Assembly (NCBI RefSeq): GCF_024978135.1
Contig: NZ_JANTEZ010000003.1
Coordinates: forward strand, 1 to 64,000
DNA length: 64,000 nucleotides
From: Herbiconiux gentiana
GTDB taxonomy: Bacteria > Actinomycetota > Actinomycetes > Actinomycetales > Microbacteriaceae
Reading direction: 5' to 3'
Below the pieces are notes generated by a model. It made no database searches and had not been told where the DNA came from. It worked only from the letters and a program-made list of their open reading frames with translations. Below, piece after piece: positions 12,903-20,748 of this stretch. Each line of letters begins with the position of its first letter. The first letter of the stretch is position 1. The position numbers and the translations under genes were made by a program.

Positions 12903-13772
12903 CTACTCCGTCGCCGCGTTCTCGGGGTTCTCGGGGCCCGCTGCTTTCAGTGCCTTCGGCGAGCGACGGCGGGCGAGCCGCCGCGCTACCCACGACAGCG
13001 AGAGGTTGATCGCGAGGTAGATCACGAGCGTGATGATGAACAGCGTGATCAGATAGCGATTGCCGTAGAAGCTCGACAGGTTGTTCATCGTCGTGCGGAT
13101 GAGCTCGTTGTAGCCGACGATGTAGCCGAGGCTGGTGTCTTTCAAGAGCACGACGAGCTGCGCGACGATGATCGGCAGCATCTGCCGGAACGCCTGCGGG
13201 AACTCGATCTGCAGCTTGGTCTGCAGCCGCGTGAGGCCGAGGCTCAGCCCCGCCTCGCGCTGGCCCCGCGGGAGCGACACGATCCCCGCTCGCAGCGCCT
13301 CGCCGATCAGGGCTCCGTTGTAGACCGCCAGGGCGATCACGACGGCCCAGAACGCGCCGGTCGAGGCCACCAGCAGGATGAAGAGCATCATCAGCAGCAC
13401 GGGCATGCCACGGAAGAACTCGAGCACGATGGTGGTCGGCACCCGCACGAGGGCCAGCGGCGAGGTGCGGAGCAGGGCGAACAGCACGCCGATCGCGATG
13501 GCGCCGGCGGCCGCGATGGCCGCGGCCTGCAGCGTGCCGAGCACACCGCGGCCCACCGCGCCCCAGAACTCGGGGTCGGTGACCGGCTTCTCCCACCTGG
13601 TCCAGTCGAAGTAGCCCGGCACGATGATGCCGCCGGATTCGCGGGGCTGGGCGAGCGTGTAGACGATCCAGGAGAGCCCGGCGAGCACGACCAGGATGAC
13701 GATCACCGACGCGACGCGGGAACGGCGCTTCGCGCGCGGCCCCGGGGCGTCGAACAGGACGGAGGCGCTCAT
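12903..13772 (-). CDS. gluD: Amino acid ABC transporter permease (GluD type)
   Basis: Second membrane subunit of a polar amino acid importer. The 289-residue product starts at an ATG overlapping the gluC stop (ATGA). It has a hydrophilic N-terminus, a membrane helix near 25-45, an extracytoplasmic loop with PGYFDWTRWEKPV, and four further helices. The permease coupling motif EALRAGIVSLPRGQREAGLSLGL (EAA loop) contacts the ATPase. It is longer than GluC because of the N-terminal loop, as in the corynebacterial glutamate system. The charged C-terminal tail ends at 12903. Substrate is inferred from operon layout, not proven. Confidence 0.88.
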   Translation of the reverse strand: MSASVLFDAPGPRAKRRSRVASVIVILVVLAGLSWIVYTLAQPRESGGIIVPGYFDWTRWEKPVTDPEFWGAVGRGVLGTLQAAAIAAAGAIAIGVLFALLRTSPLALVRVPTTIVLEFFRGMPVLLMMLFILLVASTGAFWAVVIALAVYNGALIGEALRAGIVSLPRGQREAGLSLGLTRLQTKLQIEFPQAFRQMLPIIVAQLVVLLKDTSLGYIVGYNELIRTTMNNLSSFYGNRYLITLFIITLVIYLAINLSLSWVARRLARRRSPKALKAAGPENPENAATE

Positions 13773-14416
13773 CGCTGCACCGCGAATCTCTTCTCGAGCC
13801 GCCCGGCGAGGATGCCGAGCGGGATGGTGATGATGAGGTAGAAGGTGGCCACCGCCAGTAGAACGGCGATCACGGCGTTGCCGTTCGCGTTCGCCAGCGT
13901 GCGGCCGACGCCGAACAGCTCGGCCACGAAGAAGCCGCCCGCCACCGAGGTGTTCTTGGTGAGGGCGATCAGCACGTTGATCAGCGGCGGGATGACCATC
14001 CGGAACGCCTGGGGGAAGATGACGATGCTCACCGTCTGGCCGAAGCCGAGACCCAGACTGCGGGCTGCCTCGGCCTGACCGACGGGCACGCCGTTGATGC
14101 CCGAGCGCAGCGCCTCCGCCACGAAGGGCGAGGTGTAGGCGGTGAGGCCGATGATGGCGCACCAGAAGTAGGGCAGCTCCGACCCGAGGTAGGGCAGGAT
14201 GATCGCGCAGAAGAACAGCACGAGCGTCAGCGGGGTGTTGCGCAGCAGCTCGGTGTAGACGGCGGCGACGCTCGAGAGCGCGGGCACGGGCGAGATGCGC
14301 ATGGCGGCGACGACCGTGCCGACCACGAGCGCTCCCAACCCCGCGATGAGCAGCAGCGAGAGCGTCTGGCCGAAGCCCTCGAGGTAGGCCGGCAGGTTGT
14401 CGATGACGACGTTCAC
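13769..14416 (-). CDS. gluC: Amino acid ABC transporter permease (GluC type)
   Basis: Inner-membrane permease of the HisMQ family. About 215 residues with five predicted helices, starting VNVVIDNLPAYLEGFGQTLSLLLIAGLGALVVG, and the EAA loop EALRSGINGVPVGQAEAARSLGLGFGQT. The GTG at 14416 is preferred to one two codons upstream because GAGGAG lies 5 nt before it. Order gluA-gluB-gluC-gluD is identical to the glutamate uptake operon described in Corynebacterium glutamicum. Confidence 0.9.
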   Translation of the reverse strand: MNVVIDNLPAYLEGFGQTLSLLLIAGLGALVVGTVVAAMRISPVPALSSVAAVYTELLRNTPLTLVLFFCAIILPYLGSELPYFWCAIIGLTAYTSPFVAEALRSGINGVPVGQAEAARSLGLGFGQTVSIVIFPQAFRMVIPPLINVLIALTKNTSVAGGFFVAELFGVGRTLANANGNAVIAVLLAVATFYLIITIPLGILAGRLEKRFAVQR

Positions 14417-14514
14417 TCGCACTCCTCTCTAGTCGACGGGACGGTGGTGGGTGGTGGCGGGCGTGCCGGGACAGGGAGGCGGGGAGCCGCGTGTGCGGCC
14501 CCCCACCGGATGGA

Positions 14515-15381
14515 TCAGTAGCGGTCGACCGCCGGGGGCTCGACGAACGGCAGCACCGCGCCGGCCGTCTCGTTCCAGGCCTCCTCGTAGGAGCCGTCGG
14601 CGTACGATTCCTCGAGCGTGTCGTTGATGAAGGTGCGGAAGTCGGTGTCGTCCTTCGCGAGGCCGATGCCGTAGGGCTCCTCGGTGAAGGGCTTGCCGAC
14701 GACCTGGAACTCGCCCTCGTTCTGCGCGGCGAGACCGGCGAGGATGACGTTGTCGGTCGACACCGCCACGACCTGGCCCGTGCGCAGCGGCTCGAGGCAG
14801 TTGGTGTAGGTGTCGGTGAGCACCACGTCGGCGCCGAGCGCCTCGAGGTTGGCCGCCGGGGTGGAGCCGGTGACCGAGCAGACCTTCTGGCCGACCAGGT
14901 CGTCTTCCGTCTTGATGTCGTCGTTGTCGCTGAGCGTCAGGATGCTCTGACCGGCGGTGTAGTACGGGCCGGCGAAGGAGATGACCTCCTTGCGCTTGTC
15001 GTTGATGGTGTAGGTCGCCACCACGATGTCGACCTCACCGTTCTGGATGAAGGGCTCGCGGTTCGCCGAGACCGTCTCGACCCACGTGATCTTGTCGTCG
15101 TCGATGCCGAGCTTGTCGGCGATGATCTTGCCGATCTCGACGTCGAAGCCCTCAGGGGTGCCGTCGGGGCCGACGAGCCCGAACAGGGGCTGGTCGAACT
15201 TGGTGCCGATGGTGATCTCCCCGGCGCTGGACAGCCGCTCCATGGTCGAGCCGGCCGCGAAGGTGGGCGCCGCCTCAGGCGTCTCCTCGCTGTCGGCGGC
15301 GTCGTCGGACCCCGCGCATCCCGTCAGGACCAGGGCGGTGGCCGCCGCGAGTGCGAAGAACGATAGCTTCGTGTGCTTCAT
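14515..15381 (-). CDS. gluB: Glutamate-type ABC transporter substrate-binding lipoprotein
   Basis: Extracytoplasmic solute-binding protein (family 3), 288 residues. Residues 1-22 form a lipoprotein signal with lipobox LVLTGC, cysteine about 22, so it is lipid-anchored. A disordered acidic linker (DDAADSEETPEAAPT) follows. The binding domain contains GEITIGTKFDQPLFGLVG, GFDVEIGKIIADKLGI and FAGPYYTAGQSILT. ANREPFIQNGEVDIVVATYTI matches acidic amino acid binders. AGAGG precedes the ATG. Glutamate is the likely ligand by analogy; aspartate or glutamine cannot be excluded. Confidence 0.9.
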   Translation of the reverse strand: MKHTKLSFFALAAATALVLTGCAGSDDAADSEETPEAAPTFAAGSTMERLSSAGEITIGTKFDQPLFGLVGPDGTPEGFDVEIGKIIADKLGIDDDKITWVETVSANREPFIQNGEVDIVVATYTINDKRKEVISFAGPYYTAGQSILTLSDNDDIKTEDDLVGQKVCSVTGSTPAANLEALGADVVLTDTYTNCLEPLRTGQVVAVSTDNVILAGLAAQNEGEFQVVGKPFTEEPYGIGLAKDDTDFRTFINDTLEESYADGSYEEAWNETAGAVLPFVEPPAVDRY

Positions 15382-15439
15382 TGGTCGTACCTCTCGTGTG
15401 CTGTGTACCCCGCGGCAGACGCGCGGGGATGGTACCCGC

Positions 15440-16219
15440 CTAGTGGGCGAGGATCTTCGAGAGGAAGTCTTTCGCTCTCGGTGACTGGGGGTTGCCGAAG
15501 AACTGCTCGGGGGCCGCCTCTTCCTCGATGCGGCCGTCGGCCATGAAGAGCACGCGGTCGGCGGCCTTGCGGGCGAAGCCCATCTCGTGGGTGACGACGA
15601 TCATCGTCATGCCGTCTTTGGCGAGCCCGACCATGACGTCGAGCACCTCGTTGATCATCTCGGGGTCGAGCGCACTCGTCGGCTCGTCGAGCAGGATGAG
15701 CTTCGGCTCCATCGCGAGCGAGCGGGCGATGGCCACGCGCTGCTGCTGACCGCCCGAGAGCTGCGCCGGCAGCTTCTTCGCCTGGTTGGCGACACCCACG
15801 CGCTCGAGCAGGGTCATGGCGCGCGCCTCGGCGTCGCGCCGGGAGAGCCCGCGCACCTTCATCGGCGCGAGCGTGACGTTCTCGAGCACCGTCTTGTGCG
15901 CGAACAGGTTGAACGACTGGAACACCATGCCCACGTCGGCGCGCAGCGTCGCGAGCTCGCGACCCTCGCTCGGTAGCACGGTGCCGTCGATGGTGATCGT
16001 GCCCGAGTCGATGGTCTCGAGCCGGTTGATGGCCCGGCAGAAGGTGGACTTGCCGGAGCCGGACGGACCGATCACCACGACGACCTCGCCGCGGGCGACG
16101 GTGGTCGAGATGTCTTTCAGGACGTGCAGCTCACCGAAGTGCTTGTCGATGCGGTCGATCACGACGAGCGGGCCGTCGGCTCCGTCTGACACTCGAACAG
16201 GGGTATCGGCGGAACTCAT
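15440..16219 (-). CDS. gluA: Amino acid ABC transporter ATP-binding protein (GluA type)
   Basis: Cytoplasmic ATPase of the importer. It carries Walker A GPSGSGKST, Q-loop MVFQSFNLFAHKT, signature LSGGQQQRVAIARSLAMEP, Walker B LILLDEPTSALDPE and the switch histidine in VVTHEMGFARK. The start is taken as ATG at 16219 (MSSADTPVRVSD), giving 259 residues; a GTG three codons upstream is also open. First gene of the operon, with a palindrome overlapping a GlnR-like half-site about 47 bp upstream. Confidence 0.94.
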   Translation of the reverse strand: MSSADTPVRVSDGADGPLVVIDRIDKHFGELHVLKDISTTVARGEVVVVIGPSGSGKSTFCRAINRLETIDSGTITIDGTVLPSEGRELATLRADVGMVFQSFNLFAHKTVLENVTLAPMKVRGLSRRDAEARAMTLLERVGVANQAKKLPAQLSGGQQQRVAIARSLAMEPKLILLDEPTSALDPEMINEVLDVMVGLAKDGMTMIVVTHEMGFARKAADRVLFMADGRIEEEAAPEQFFGNPQSPRAKDFLSKILAH

Positions 16220-16265
16220 GCTGAACACCCAACCACACCCGTTCAGGGGGGTGCAACGAGCAACC

Positions 16266-16288
16266 CGCTTCTGTAACCGAAGCGAAAC
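16266..16288. promoter_or_regulatory. Inverted repeat and GlnR-like half-site upstream of gluA
   Basis: CGCTTC (16266-16271) and GAAGCG (16279-16284) form a perfect inverted repeat around a 7-base loop. Overlapping it, GTAAC-N6-GAAAC (16273-16288) matches the actinobacterial GlnR half-site pattern gTnAc-N6-GaAAc. Only one half-site unit is seen, not the full double box. The position upstream of a glutamate-type importer would fit nitrogen control. An alternative is an operator for an unrelated regulator. Confidence 0.4.
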
Positions 16289-16292
16289 ATGC

Positions 16293-17093
16293 TCAGGAGC
16301 GGAGGGCGAAGGCGCTCTCGTAGAGGCACACCGACGCGGCGGTGGCGAGGTTCAATGATTCGGCCTGGCCGTAGATCGGCAGCGAGACGGCGCGGTCGAC
16401 GGCGGCGAGGTCGTCGTCGGTGAGGCCTCTCGCCTCGTTGCCGAAGACCCAGGCGGTGGGCTTCGCGAGCAGGCCGGCAGTGCGCACGTCGAGCAGGTCG
16501 TCGCCCTTGATGTCGGCCGCGAGGGCCTGCAGGCCGGCCTCTCGGGCCCGGCTCAGCACGTCGTCGAGGGTCGCCTCGACGGCGACCGGGAGGTGGAACA
16601 GCGAGCCCGTCGTCGACCGCACCACCTTGGGGTTGTACAGGTCGACCGAGCGCCCCGTGAGAATCACGGCGTCGGCCCCGGCGGCGTCGGCGGCCCGGAT
16701 GATCGTGCCGGCGTTGCCCGGGTCACGCACCTCCTCGAGCACCGCCACGAGCCGCGGCCCGGCCGCGAAGATGTCTTTCACGGCCGTGGGGAACTGGCGG
16801 CAGACCGCCACGAAGCCCTGCGGGGTGACCGTGTCGGCCATCGCGTCGAGCACCGGCTCGGTGACGAACTCGACCTCGATCTCGGCCTCGGAGGCCCGGC
16901 GGGCGATGTCGCCGTGGCGCTCGAGCGCCGTGGGGGTCGCGAACAGGTCGATCACGAGGTGCGGCGCGAACGTCAGCGCCTCGGCCACGGCCTGCGGACC
17001 CTCCAAGAGGAAGAGCCCGGTCTCGGACCGGGCTCCCTTCTTGGCGAGTTTCGCCACAGCCCGAACGCGCGGTGATCGCGGATTGTCGAGCAT
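16293..17093 (-). CDS. 23S rRNA 2'-O-methyltransferase, TrmH/SpoU family
   Basis: SPOUT-class RNA methyltransferase, 266 residues. The N-terminal RNA-binding (L7Ae-like) half starts MLDNPRSPRVRAVAKLAKKGARSETGLFLLEGPQAV. The C-terminal knotted domain has the family motifs VLEEVRDPGNAGTIIRAADAAGADAVIL, TAWVFGNEARGL and LPIYGQAESLNLATAASVCLYE. The methyl donor is S-adenosylmethionine. It lies downstream of rplT, where actinobacteria usually carry tsnR-like genes. The exact rRNA nucleotide modified cannot be told from sequence alone. Confidence 0.92.
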   Translation of the reverse strand: MLDNPRSPRVRAVAKLAKKGARSETGLFLLEGPQAVAEALTFAPHLVIDLFATPTALERHGDIARRASEAEIEVEFVTEPVLDAMADTVTPQGFVAVCRQFPTAVKDIFAAGPRLVAVLEEVRDPGNAGTIIRAADAAGADAVILTGRSVDLYNPKVVRSTTGSLFHLPVAVEATLDDVLSRAREAGLQALAADIKGDDLLDVRTAGLLAKPTAWVFGNEARGLTDDDLAAVDRAVSLPIYGQAESLNLATAASVCLYESAFALRS

Positions 17094-17135
17094 GCGGCTG
17101 ACTCTCTTCTGTTGTGTTTCGTGCAGCGGCCGAAG

Positions 17136-17522
17136 CTACGCGGCGGTCTTCGGAGCCGAGGTGTCGGCGGGAAGAGCGGCCTTGGCGCTCGCGACGATGG
17201 CCGCGAAGGTGGCGGGCTCGTTCACGGCCAGCTCGGCCAGAATGCGGCGGTCGACCTCGATGCCGGCCAGGGCGAGACCCTGGATGAGGCGGTTGTAGGT
17301 CAGGCCGTTCGCACGGGACGCGGCGTTGATGCGCTGGATCCACAGGCGGCGGAAGTCGCCCTTGCGCGCACGGCGGTCACGGTACGAGTAGACGAGGGAG
17401 TGGGTGACCTGCTCCTTGGCCTTGCGGTACAGACGCGACCGCTGACCGCGGTAGCCCTCGGCGCGCTCGAGGATGACCCGACGCTTCTTGTGGGCGTTGA
17501 CAGCCCTCTTCACTCTTGCCAT
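17136..17522 (-). CDS. rplT: 50S ribosomal protein L20
   Basis: 128-residue primary-binding protein of 23S rRNA, needed early in 50S assembly. The basic N-terminal extension ([38 protein letters not shown]) and the globular C-terminal domain with [20 protein letters not shown] are typical. ATG with AAGAAGAG upstream. Third gene of infC-rpmI-rplT; in other bacteria L20 or IF-3 represses this operon post-transcriptionally. Confidence 0.98.
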   Translation of the reverse strand: MARVKRAVNAHKKRRVILERAEGYRGQRSRLYRKAKEQVTHSLVYSYRDRRARKGDFRRLWIQRINAASRANGLTYNRLIQGLALAGIEVDRRILAELAVNEPATFAAIVASAKAALPADTSAPKTAA

Positions 17523-17565
17523 TGCTCTTCTTCTTTCTGGTCTAGGTCGGCTGCTGCAGCGGGGG

Positions 17566-17760
17566 CTACAGGCCGAGAAGCTTCTTGGCGACCTTGGTGT
17601 CGGCCTTGGACAGCACCTGGTCCTTATTCAGGCGAGCCTTGCGCCCGGGAGCCTTGACCTCCAGGTTGTGGCGCATACCGGCCTGCTGCTTCATGATCTT
17701 GCCGCTGCCGGTGACCTTGAAACGCTTCTTGGCACCGGAGTGCGTCTTCTGCTTGGGCAT
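17566..17760 (-). CDS. rpmI: 50S ribosomal protein L35
   Basis: 64-residue basic ribosomal protein. The sequence [20 protein letters not shown] is the conserved start, and KVAKKLLGL the end. AAGGAG a few bases upstream of ATG. Lies between infC and rplT in the universal order. Confidence 0.98.
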   Translation of the reverse strand: MPKQKTHSGAKKRFKVTGSGKIMKQQAGMRHNLEVKAPGRKARLNKDQVLSKADTKVAKKLLGL

Positions 17761-17810
17761 GGTTCTCCTTGTGTGTTCGGGCTTGTCGCGGCCGTGGCGG
17801 CCGGCTGGGA

Positions 17811-18455
17811 TTACTGCTCGGCCGAGGTGGCCGGAGCTGCCGGCTCGTCGCCGGGGTTCGTGGGGGCAGGCTCGTCGCCGGGCTGCTCGTGGGCGCGGGC
17901 CTTGTTCGCGTCGCGCTTGGCGTTCTGCTCGGCTTTGGCCTCTGACTTGTTCTTCAGCGGGCCGATGACCATCACCATGTTGCGGCCGTCGATGGTCGGG
18001 GTCGACTCGACGGTGCCGAACTCGGAGACGTCTTCCGCGAAGCGCTGCAGCAGACGGACGCCCTGGTCGGGGCGCGACTGCTCACGGCCGCGGAAGAGGA
18101 TCATCGCCTTGACCTTGTCGCCCGCCTTGAGGAAGCCCTCGGCGCGCTTGCGCTTGGTCTCGTAGTCGTGCACGTCGATCTTCAGGCGGAAGCGCACCTC
18201 TTTGAGGATGGTGTTCGCCTGGTTGCGGCGGGCCTCCTTGGCCTTCTGCGCGGCTTCGTACTTGAACTTTCCGTAGTCCATGATCTTCGCGACCGGGGGC
18301 TTGGAGTTGGGTGCGACCTCGACGAGGTCGAGGTCTGCCTCCTGGGCGAGCCGAAGCGCGACGTCGATGCTGACGACGCCGACCTGCTCGCCACCGGGGC
18401 CCACGAGGCGGACCTCGGGGACACGGATACGGTCGTTGGTACGGGGATCGCTGAT
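17811..18455 (-). CDS. infC: Translation initiation factor IF-3, ATC start codon
   Basis: IF-3 binds the 30S subunit, keeps it free of 50S and checks start codon-initiator tRNA pairing. Family residues [20 protein letters not shown] extend upstream of the first ATG/GTG/TTG codon in the frame (GTG at 18404). They begin at ATC (18455-18453), which has AAGGAG 6 nt upstream. The product is thus about 214 residues. It has the N-domain, the linker ([17 protein letters not shown]), the C-domain ([17 protein letters not shown]...), and a Microbacteriaceae-like acidic/alanine tail ([20 protein letters not shown]). Non-AUG starts on infC let IF-3 repress its own synthesis in E. coli; the same is inferred here. 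First gene of infC-rpmI-rplT. Confidence 0.93.
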   Translation of the reverse strand: MSDPRTNDRIRVPEVRLVGPGGEQVGVVSIDVALRLAQEADLDLVEVAPNSKPPVAKIMDYGKFKYEAAQKAKEARRNQANTILKEVRFRLKIDVHDYETKRKRAEGFLKAGDKVKAMILFRGREQSRPDQGVRLLQRFAEDVSEFGTVESTPTIDGRNMVMVIGPLKNKSEAKAEQNAKRDANKARAHEQPGDEPAPTNPGDEPAAPATSAEQ

Positions 18456-18651
18456 GCGTTGCTCCTTAGTTTCGTGTGTGGGCGAAAGCCAGGAACCACG
18501 CGCGCTCGCGAATTCTCATTCGCATCACGGCACGTCACACCCTGTCTTCCCGCCGGAACGGGAGGGGTGTGCAGACCCGGTAACCTGATGAAGCGGTATG
18601 CGCGGGTGGGAGATTCTCCACTTTCGTACTGGGGCCGATGACCCCAGAGCC
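18456..18651 (-). promoter_or_regulatory. Structured 5' leader of infC-rpmI-rplT
   Basis: A roughly 200-nt untranslated stretch before infC with at least three hairpins. They are CTGGGG/CCCCAG (18629-18647); CACACCC/GGGTGTG enclosing TCCCG/CGGGA (18536-18571); and GCGAA/TTCGC (18508-18523). The Shine-Dalgarno AAGGAG lies at its 3' end. Leaders of this operon act as attenuators in several phyla; no described Rfam class was recognised by eye. Confidence 0.5.
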
Positions 18652-18656
18652 TCGGA

Positions 18657-18687
18657 GAGTCTAGCAGAGACTCGACCCCAACAGTAA
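18657..18687 (-). promoter_or_regulatory. Putative infC promoter inside a palindrome
   Basis: On the minus strand TTACTG-N18-TAGACT forms a possible -35/-10 pair. The -10 sits within a perfect inverted repeat GAGTCT-N5-AGACTC (18657-18673), so a protein binding the palindrome would block it. The -35 is poor and the assignment is tentative. Confidence 0.35.
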
Positions 18688-18700
18688 GGACCTCTTCGCG

Positions 18701-19051
18701 ATGAGCGATTCCAGCCACTTCGACGACAGTTCAGATGCCATCCGCGATATCGCGGAGGTGCCGGCCGTCGAGGTCATCACGACCACCGCGGTGCACCTCA
18801 TGAGCGCGGCCGCCGTGAAGTGCGGCCTGGCCGACGACCCCGATCTGGAGCTCGACCTCGACGAGGCCCGCAAGCTCATCACCGCTCTCGCCGGGTTGGT
18901 CACGGCGTCCGCGCCGTTCCTCGGCGACCAGCACGCCCGGAGCCTGCGGGACGGTCTCCGCTCGCTGCAGCTGGCGTTCCGCGAGGCGTCCGCCGTGCCC
19001 GACGCGATCGGCGAGGGCCCGGGCGAGAAGTACACCGGCCCGGTCAGCTGA
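18701..19051 (+). CDS. DUF1844 domain protein
   Basis: 116-residue acidic protein of unknown function, recognised as DUF1844 by AVEVITTTAVHLMSAAAVKCGL, LDEARKLITALAGLVTASAPFLG and HARSLRDGLRSLQLAFREAS. Mostly helical, with no signal peptide. Actinobacteria often carry it beside infC, here divergently. AAGGA lies about 10 nt before the ATG at 18701. Role unknown. Confidence 0.85.
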   Translation: MSDSSHFDDSSDAIRDIAEVPAVEVITTTAVHLMSAAAVKCGLADDPDLELDLDEARKLITALAGLVTASAPFLGDQHARSLRDGLRSLQLAFREASAVPDAIGEGPGEKYTGPVS

Positions 19052-19070
19052 CTTCGGCGTCAAGACGTCC

Positions 19071-19110
19071 GTCGGTCATCCGGCGGCGGTCGGTCATCCG
19101 GCGGCGGTCA
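19071..19110. repeat. 18-bp tandem repeat copying the sseB-like stop codon
   Basis: Two exact 18-bp copies (19071-19088 and 19089-19106) plus the first bases of a third. On the minus strand each reads as the last codons of the sseB-like gene followed by TGA (ACC-GCC-GCC-GGA-TGA-CCG). Since 18 is divisible by three, the duplicated stop stays in frame. Confidence 0.88.
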
Positions 19111-19873
19111 GGCGCACCCCGAGCGAGTCGACGCGCTCCGCGATGAGCGGATGCTCGGCCCAGCGCTGCTGCAGCCGGGACGTCAGCGCGCCGAGCGCCG
19201 CCTGGTCGAGACCGGGGAGCAGGGCGAGCGCGACCACGACGTCGTGCCCGAGCATCCGGTAGCCCGGATCGCCCGGCACGAGTCGCAGGGCCGCCACCGA
19301 GGGCTCGTCGGCGATGCTCGCCTCGAAGGCGGCCACCACCTCGGGGTCGTCGACCGCCGGGCGCCACGGCGTGCTGCGGGCGATCGCCCAGACCGCCGGG
19401 CGGCGCAGCACGAACTCGGTGTCCGAGCCCGGGTCGACGACGATCAGCTCGGTGCCCTCGGCGACGGCCGCCAGGGCCGCCCGGGGTGCGGCGACCGGGA
19501 TCGGGCGGGCCGTCGGGTTCCACGCGCTCAGTGCCGCCACCGAGGTGAAGGCGGGGAGCACCGTGCGACCGCCGGGGCCGGCCACCGTGACGAGCGACAG
19601 CTCCTGCGTCTTGTCGACGCGCAGACCCGCCTCCGTCACGCCCTCGTCGCCGGCATGGGCCACGAGCGGGACGAGCAGGCGCACCTCGCGCACGGCGTCG
19701 ACCACCGCATCCGGTGCCCCCTCGCCCGCGCGGAACGCCTGGAGCGCCGCGAGGAGTGCGGGCGGAGCCGTGCCGTCGTCGTCGCTCGGGGCGCCGTGGG
19801 ACTCGAAGTGCCGCCCCTGCCAGGGCTGCCCCGCCGAGTCGGCGAGGTGCGCGGGCAGGGCCCGGCCGGGCAC
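19094..19873 (-). CDS. SseB family protein
   Basis: 259-residue protein with an SseB N-terminal-type domain: LVPLVAHAGDEGVTEAGLRVDKTQELSLVTVAGPGGRTVLPAFTSVAALSAWNPTARPIPV and LIVVDPGSDTEFVLRRPAVWAIARSTPWRP. The C-terminal half is helical and poorly conserved. Starts at GTG 8 nt after the priA stop, without an obvious Shine-Dalgarno, so coupling to priA is likely. SseB-like genes frequently sit in actinobacterial his loci; molecular function unknown. Confidence 0.8.
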   Translation of the reverse strand: MPGRALPAHLADSAGQPWQGRHFESHGAPSDDDGTAPPALLAALQAFRAGEGAPDAVVDAVREVRLLVPLVAHAGDEGVTEAGLRVDKTQELSLVTVAGPGGRTVLPAFTSVAALSAWNPTARPIPVAAPRAALAAVAEGTELIVVDPGSDTEFVLRRPAVWAIARSTPWRPAVDDPEVVAAFEASIADEPSVAALRLVPGDPGYRMLGHDVVVALALLPGLDQAALGALTSRLQQRWAEHPLIAERVDSLGVRLTAAG

Positions 19874-19880
19874 GCCGTCG

Positions 19881-20627
19881 TCAGTCAGAAGCCACGTCCA
19901 GCGCCTCGGCGAGCGTGAAGGCGCCCGAGTAGAGGGCGCGGCCGACGATGGCGCCCTCGAGGCCGAGGGGCACGAGGGCCCGCAGCTCGACGAGGTCGTC
20001 GAGGCTCGAGATGCCCCCCGAGGCGATCACGGGGCGGGAGGTGCGCTCCATCACCTGGCGCAGGAGATCGACGTTCGGGCCCTTCAGCGTGCCGTCCTTT
20101 GTGACGTCGGTGACGACGTACCGGGCGCAGCCGGCCTCCTCGAGGCGGTCCATGACCTGCCACAGGTCGCCGCCGTCCTGCGTCCAGCCGCGGGCGGCCA
20201 GCGTCGTGCCGCGCACGTCGAGGCCGACCGCGACGGCGTCGCCGTACTGCGCGATGACGCTCGCGGCCCACTCGGGGTTCTCGAGGGCGGCCGTGCCGAG
20301 GTTGATGCGCTTGGCGCCCGACTCCAGCGCGGTCTCGAGGCTCTCGTCGTCGCGGATGCCCCCCGAGACCTCGACGTTCACACCCTTGGCCTGGCGGATG
20401 ACCTTCTTGATCACGCCGAGGTTGCTGCCGCGGCCGAAGGCGGCGTCGAGGTCGACCAGGTGGATCCACTCGGCGCCCTGTGAGACCCAGTCGACGGCCG
20501 CGTCGACCGGGTCGCCGTGGAAGGTCTCGGTGCCCGCTTCGCCCTGGGTGAGTCGTACGGCCTTGCCGCCCGAGACGTCGACGGCGGGCAGCAGCACGAG
20601 GGCCGGCGCCTTGTTGAACTCGCTCAT
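19881..20627 (-). CDS. priA: Phosphoribosyl isomerase A (HisA/PriA)
   Basis: TIM-barrel isomerase that converts ProFAR to PRFAR in histidine synthesis. In actinobacteria without trpF it also does the tryptophan-pathway PRA isomerisation. 248 residues from ATG at 20627 ([30 protein letters not shown]) with AAGGAC upstream; an in-frame extension further upstream is not conserved. The catalytic aspartates lie in LLPAVDV and [11 protein letters not shown]; phosphate loops are VSGGIRD and [12 protein letters not shown]. Whether it is bifunctional depends on trpF elsewhere. Confidence 0.94.
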   Translation of the reverse strand: MSEFNKAPALVLLPAVDVSGGKAVRLTQGEAGTETFHGDPVDAAVDWVSQGAEWIHLVDLDAAFGRGSNLGVIKKVIRQAKGVNVEVSGGIRDDESLETALESGAKRINLGTAALENPEWAASVIAQYGDAVAVGLDVRGTTLAARGWTQDGGDLWQVMDRLEEAGCARYVVTDVTKDGTLKGPNVDLLRQVMERTSRPVIASGGISSLDDLVELRALVPLGLEGAIVGRALYSGAFTLAEALDVASD

Positions 20628-20748
20628 GAGATGTCCTTGCTGGGTGCGGTGGGGTGGATGCCCCCCGCGATCGTAGCGACTCGGGCGGCCGGCGGCGAAA
20701 CGGGAGCCGCGCATCCGCTCGTCTGAGACCGCCGGCGTCTCGGGGTCG

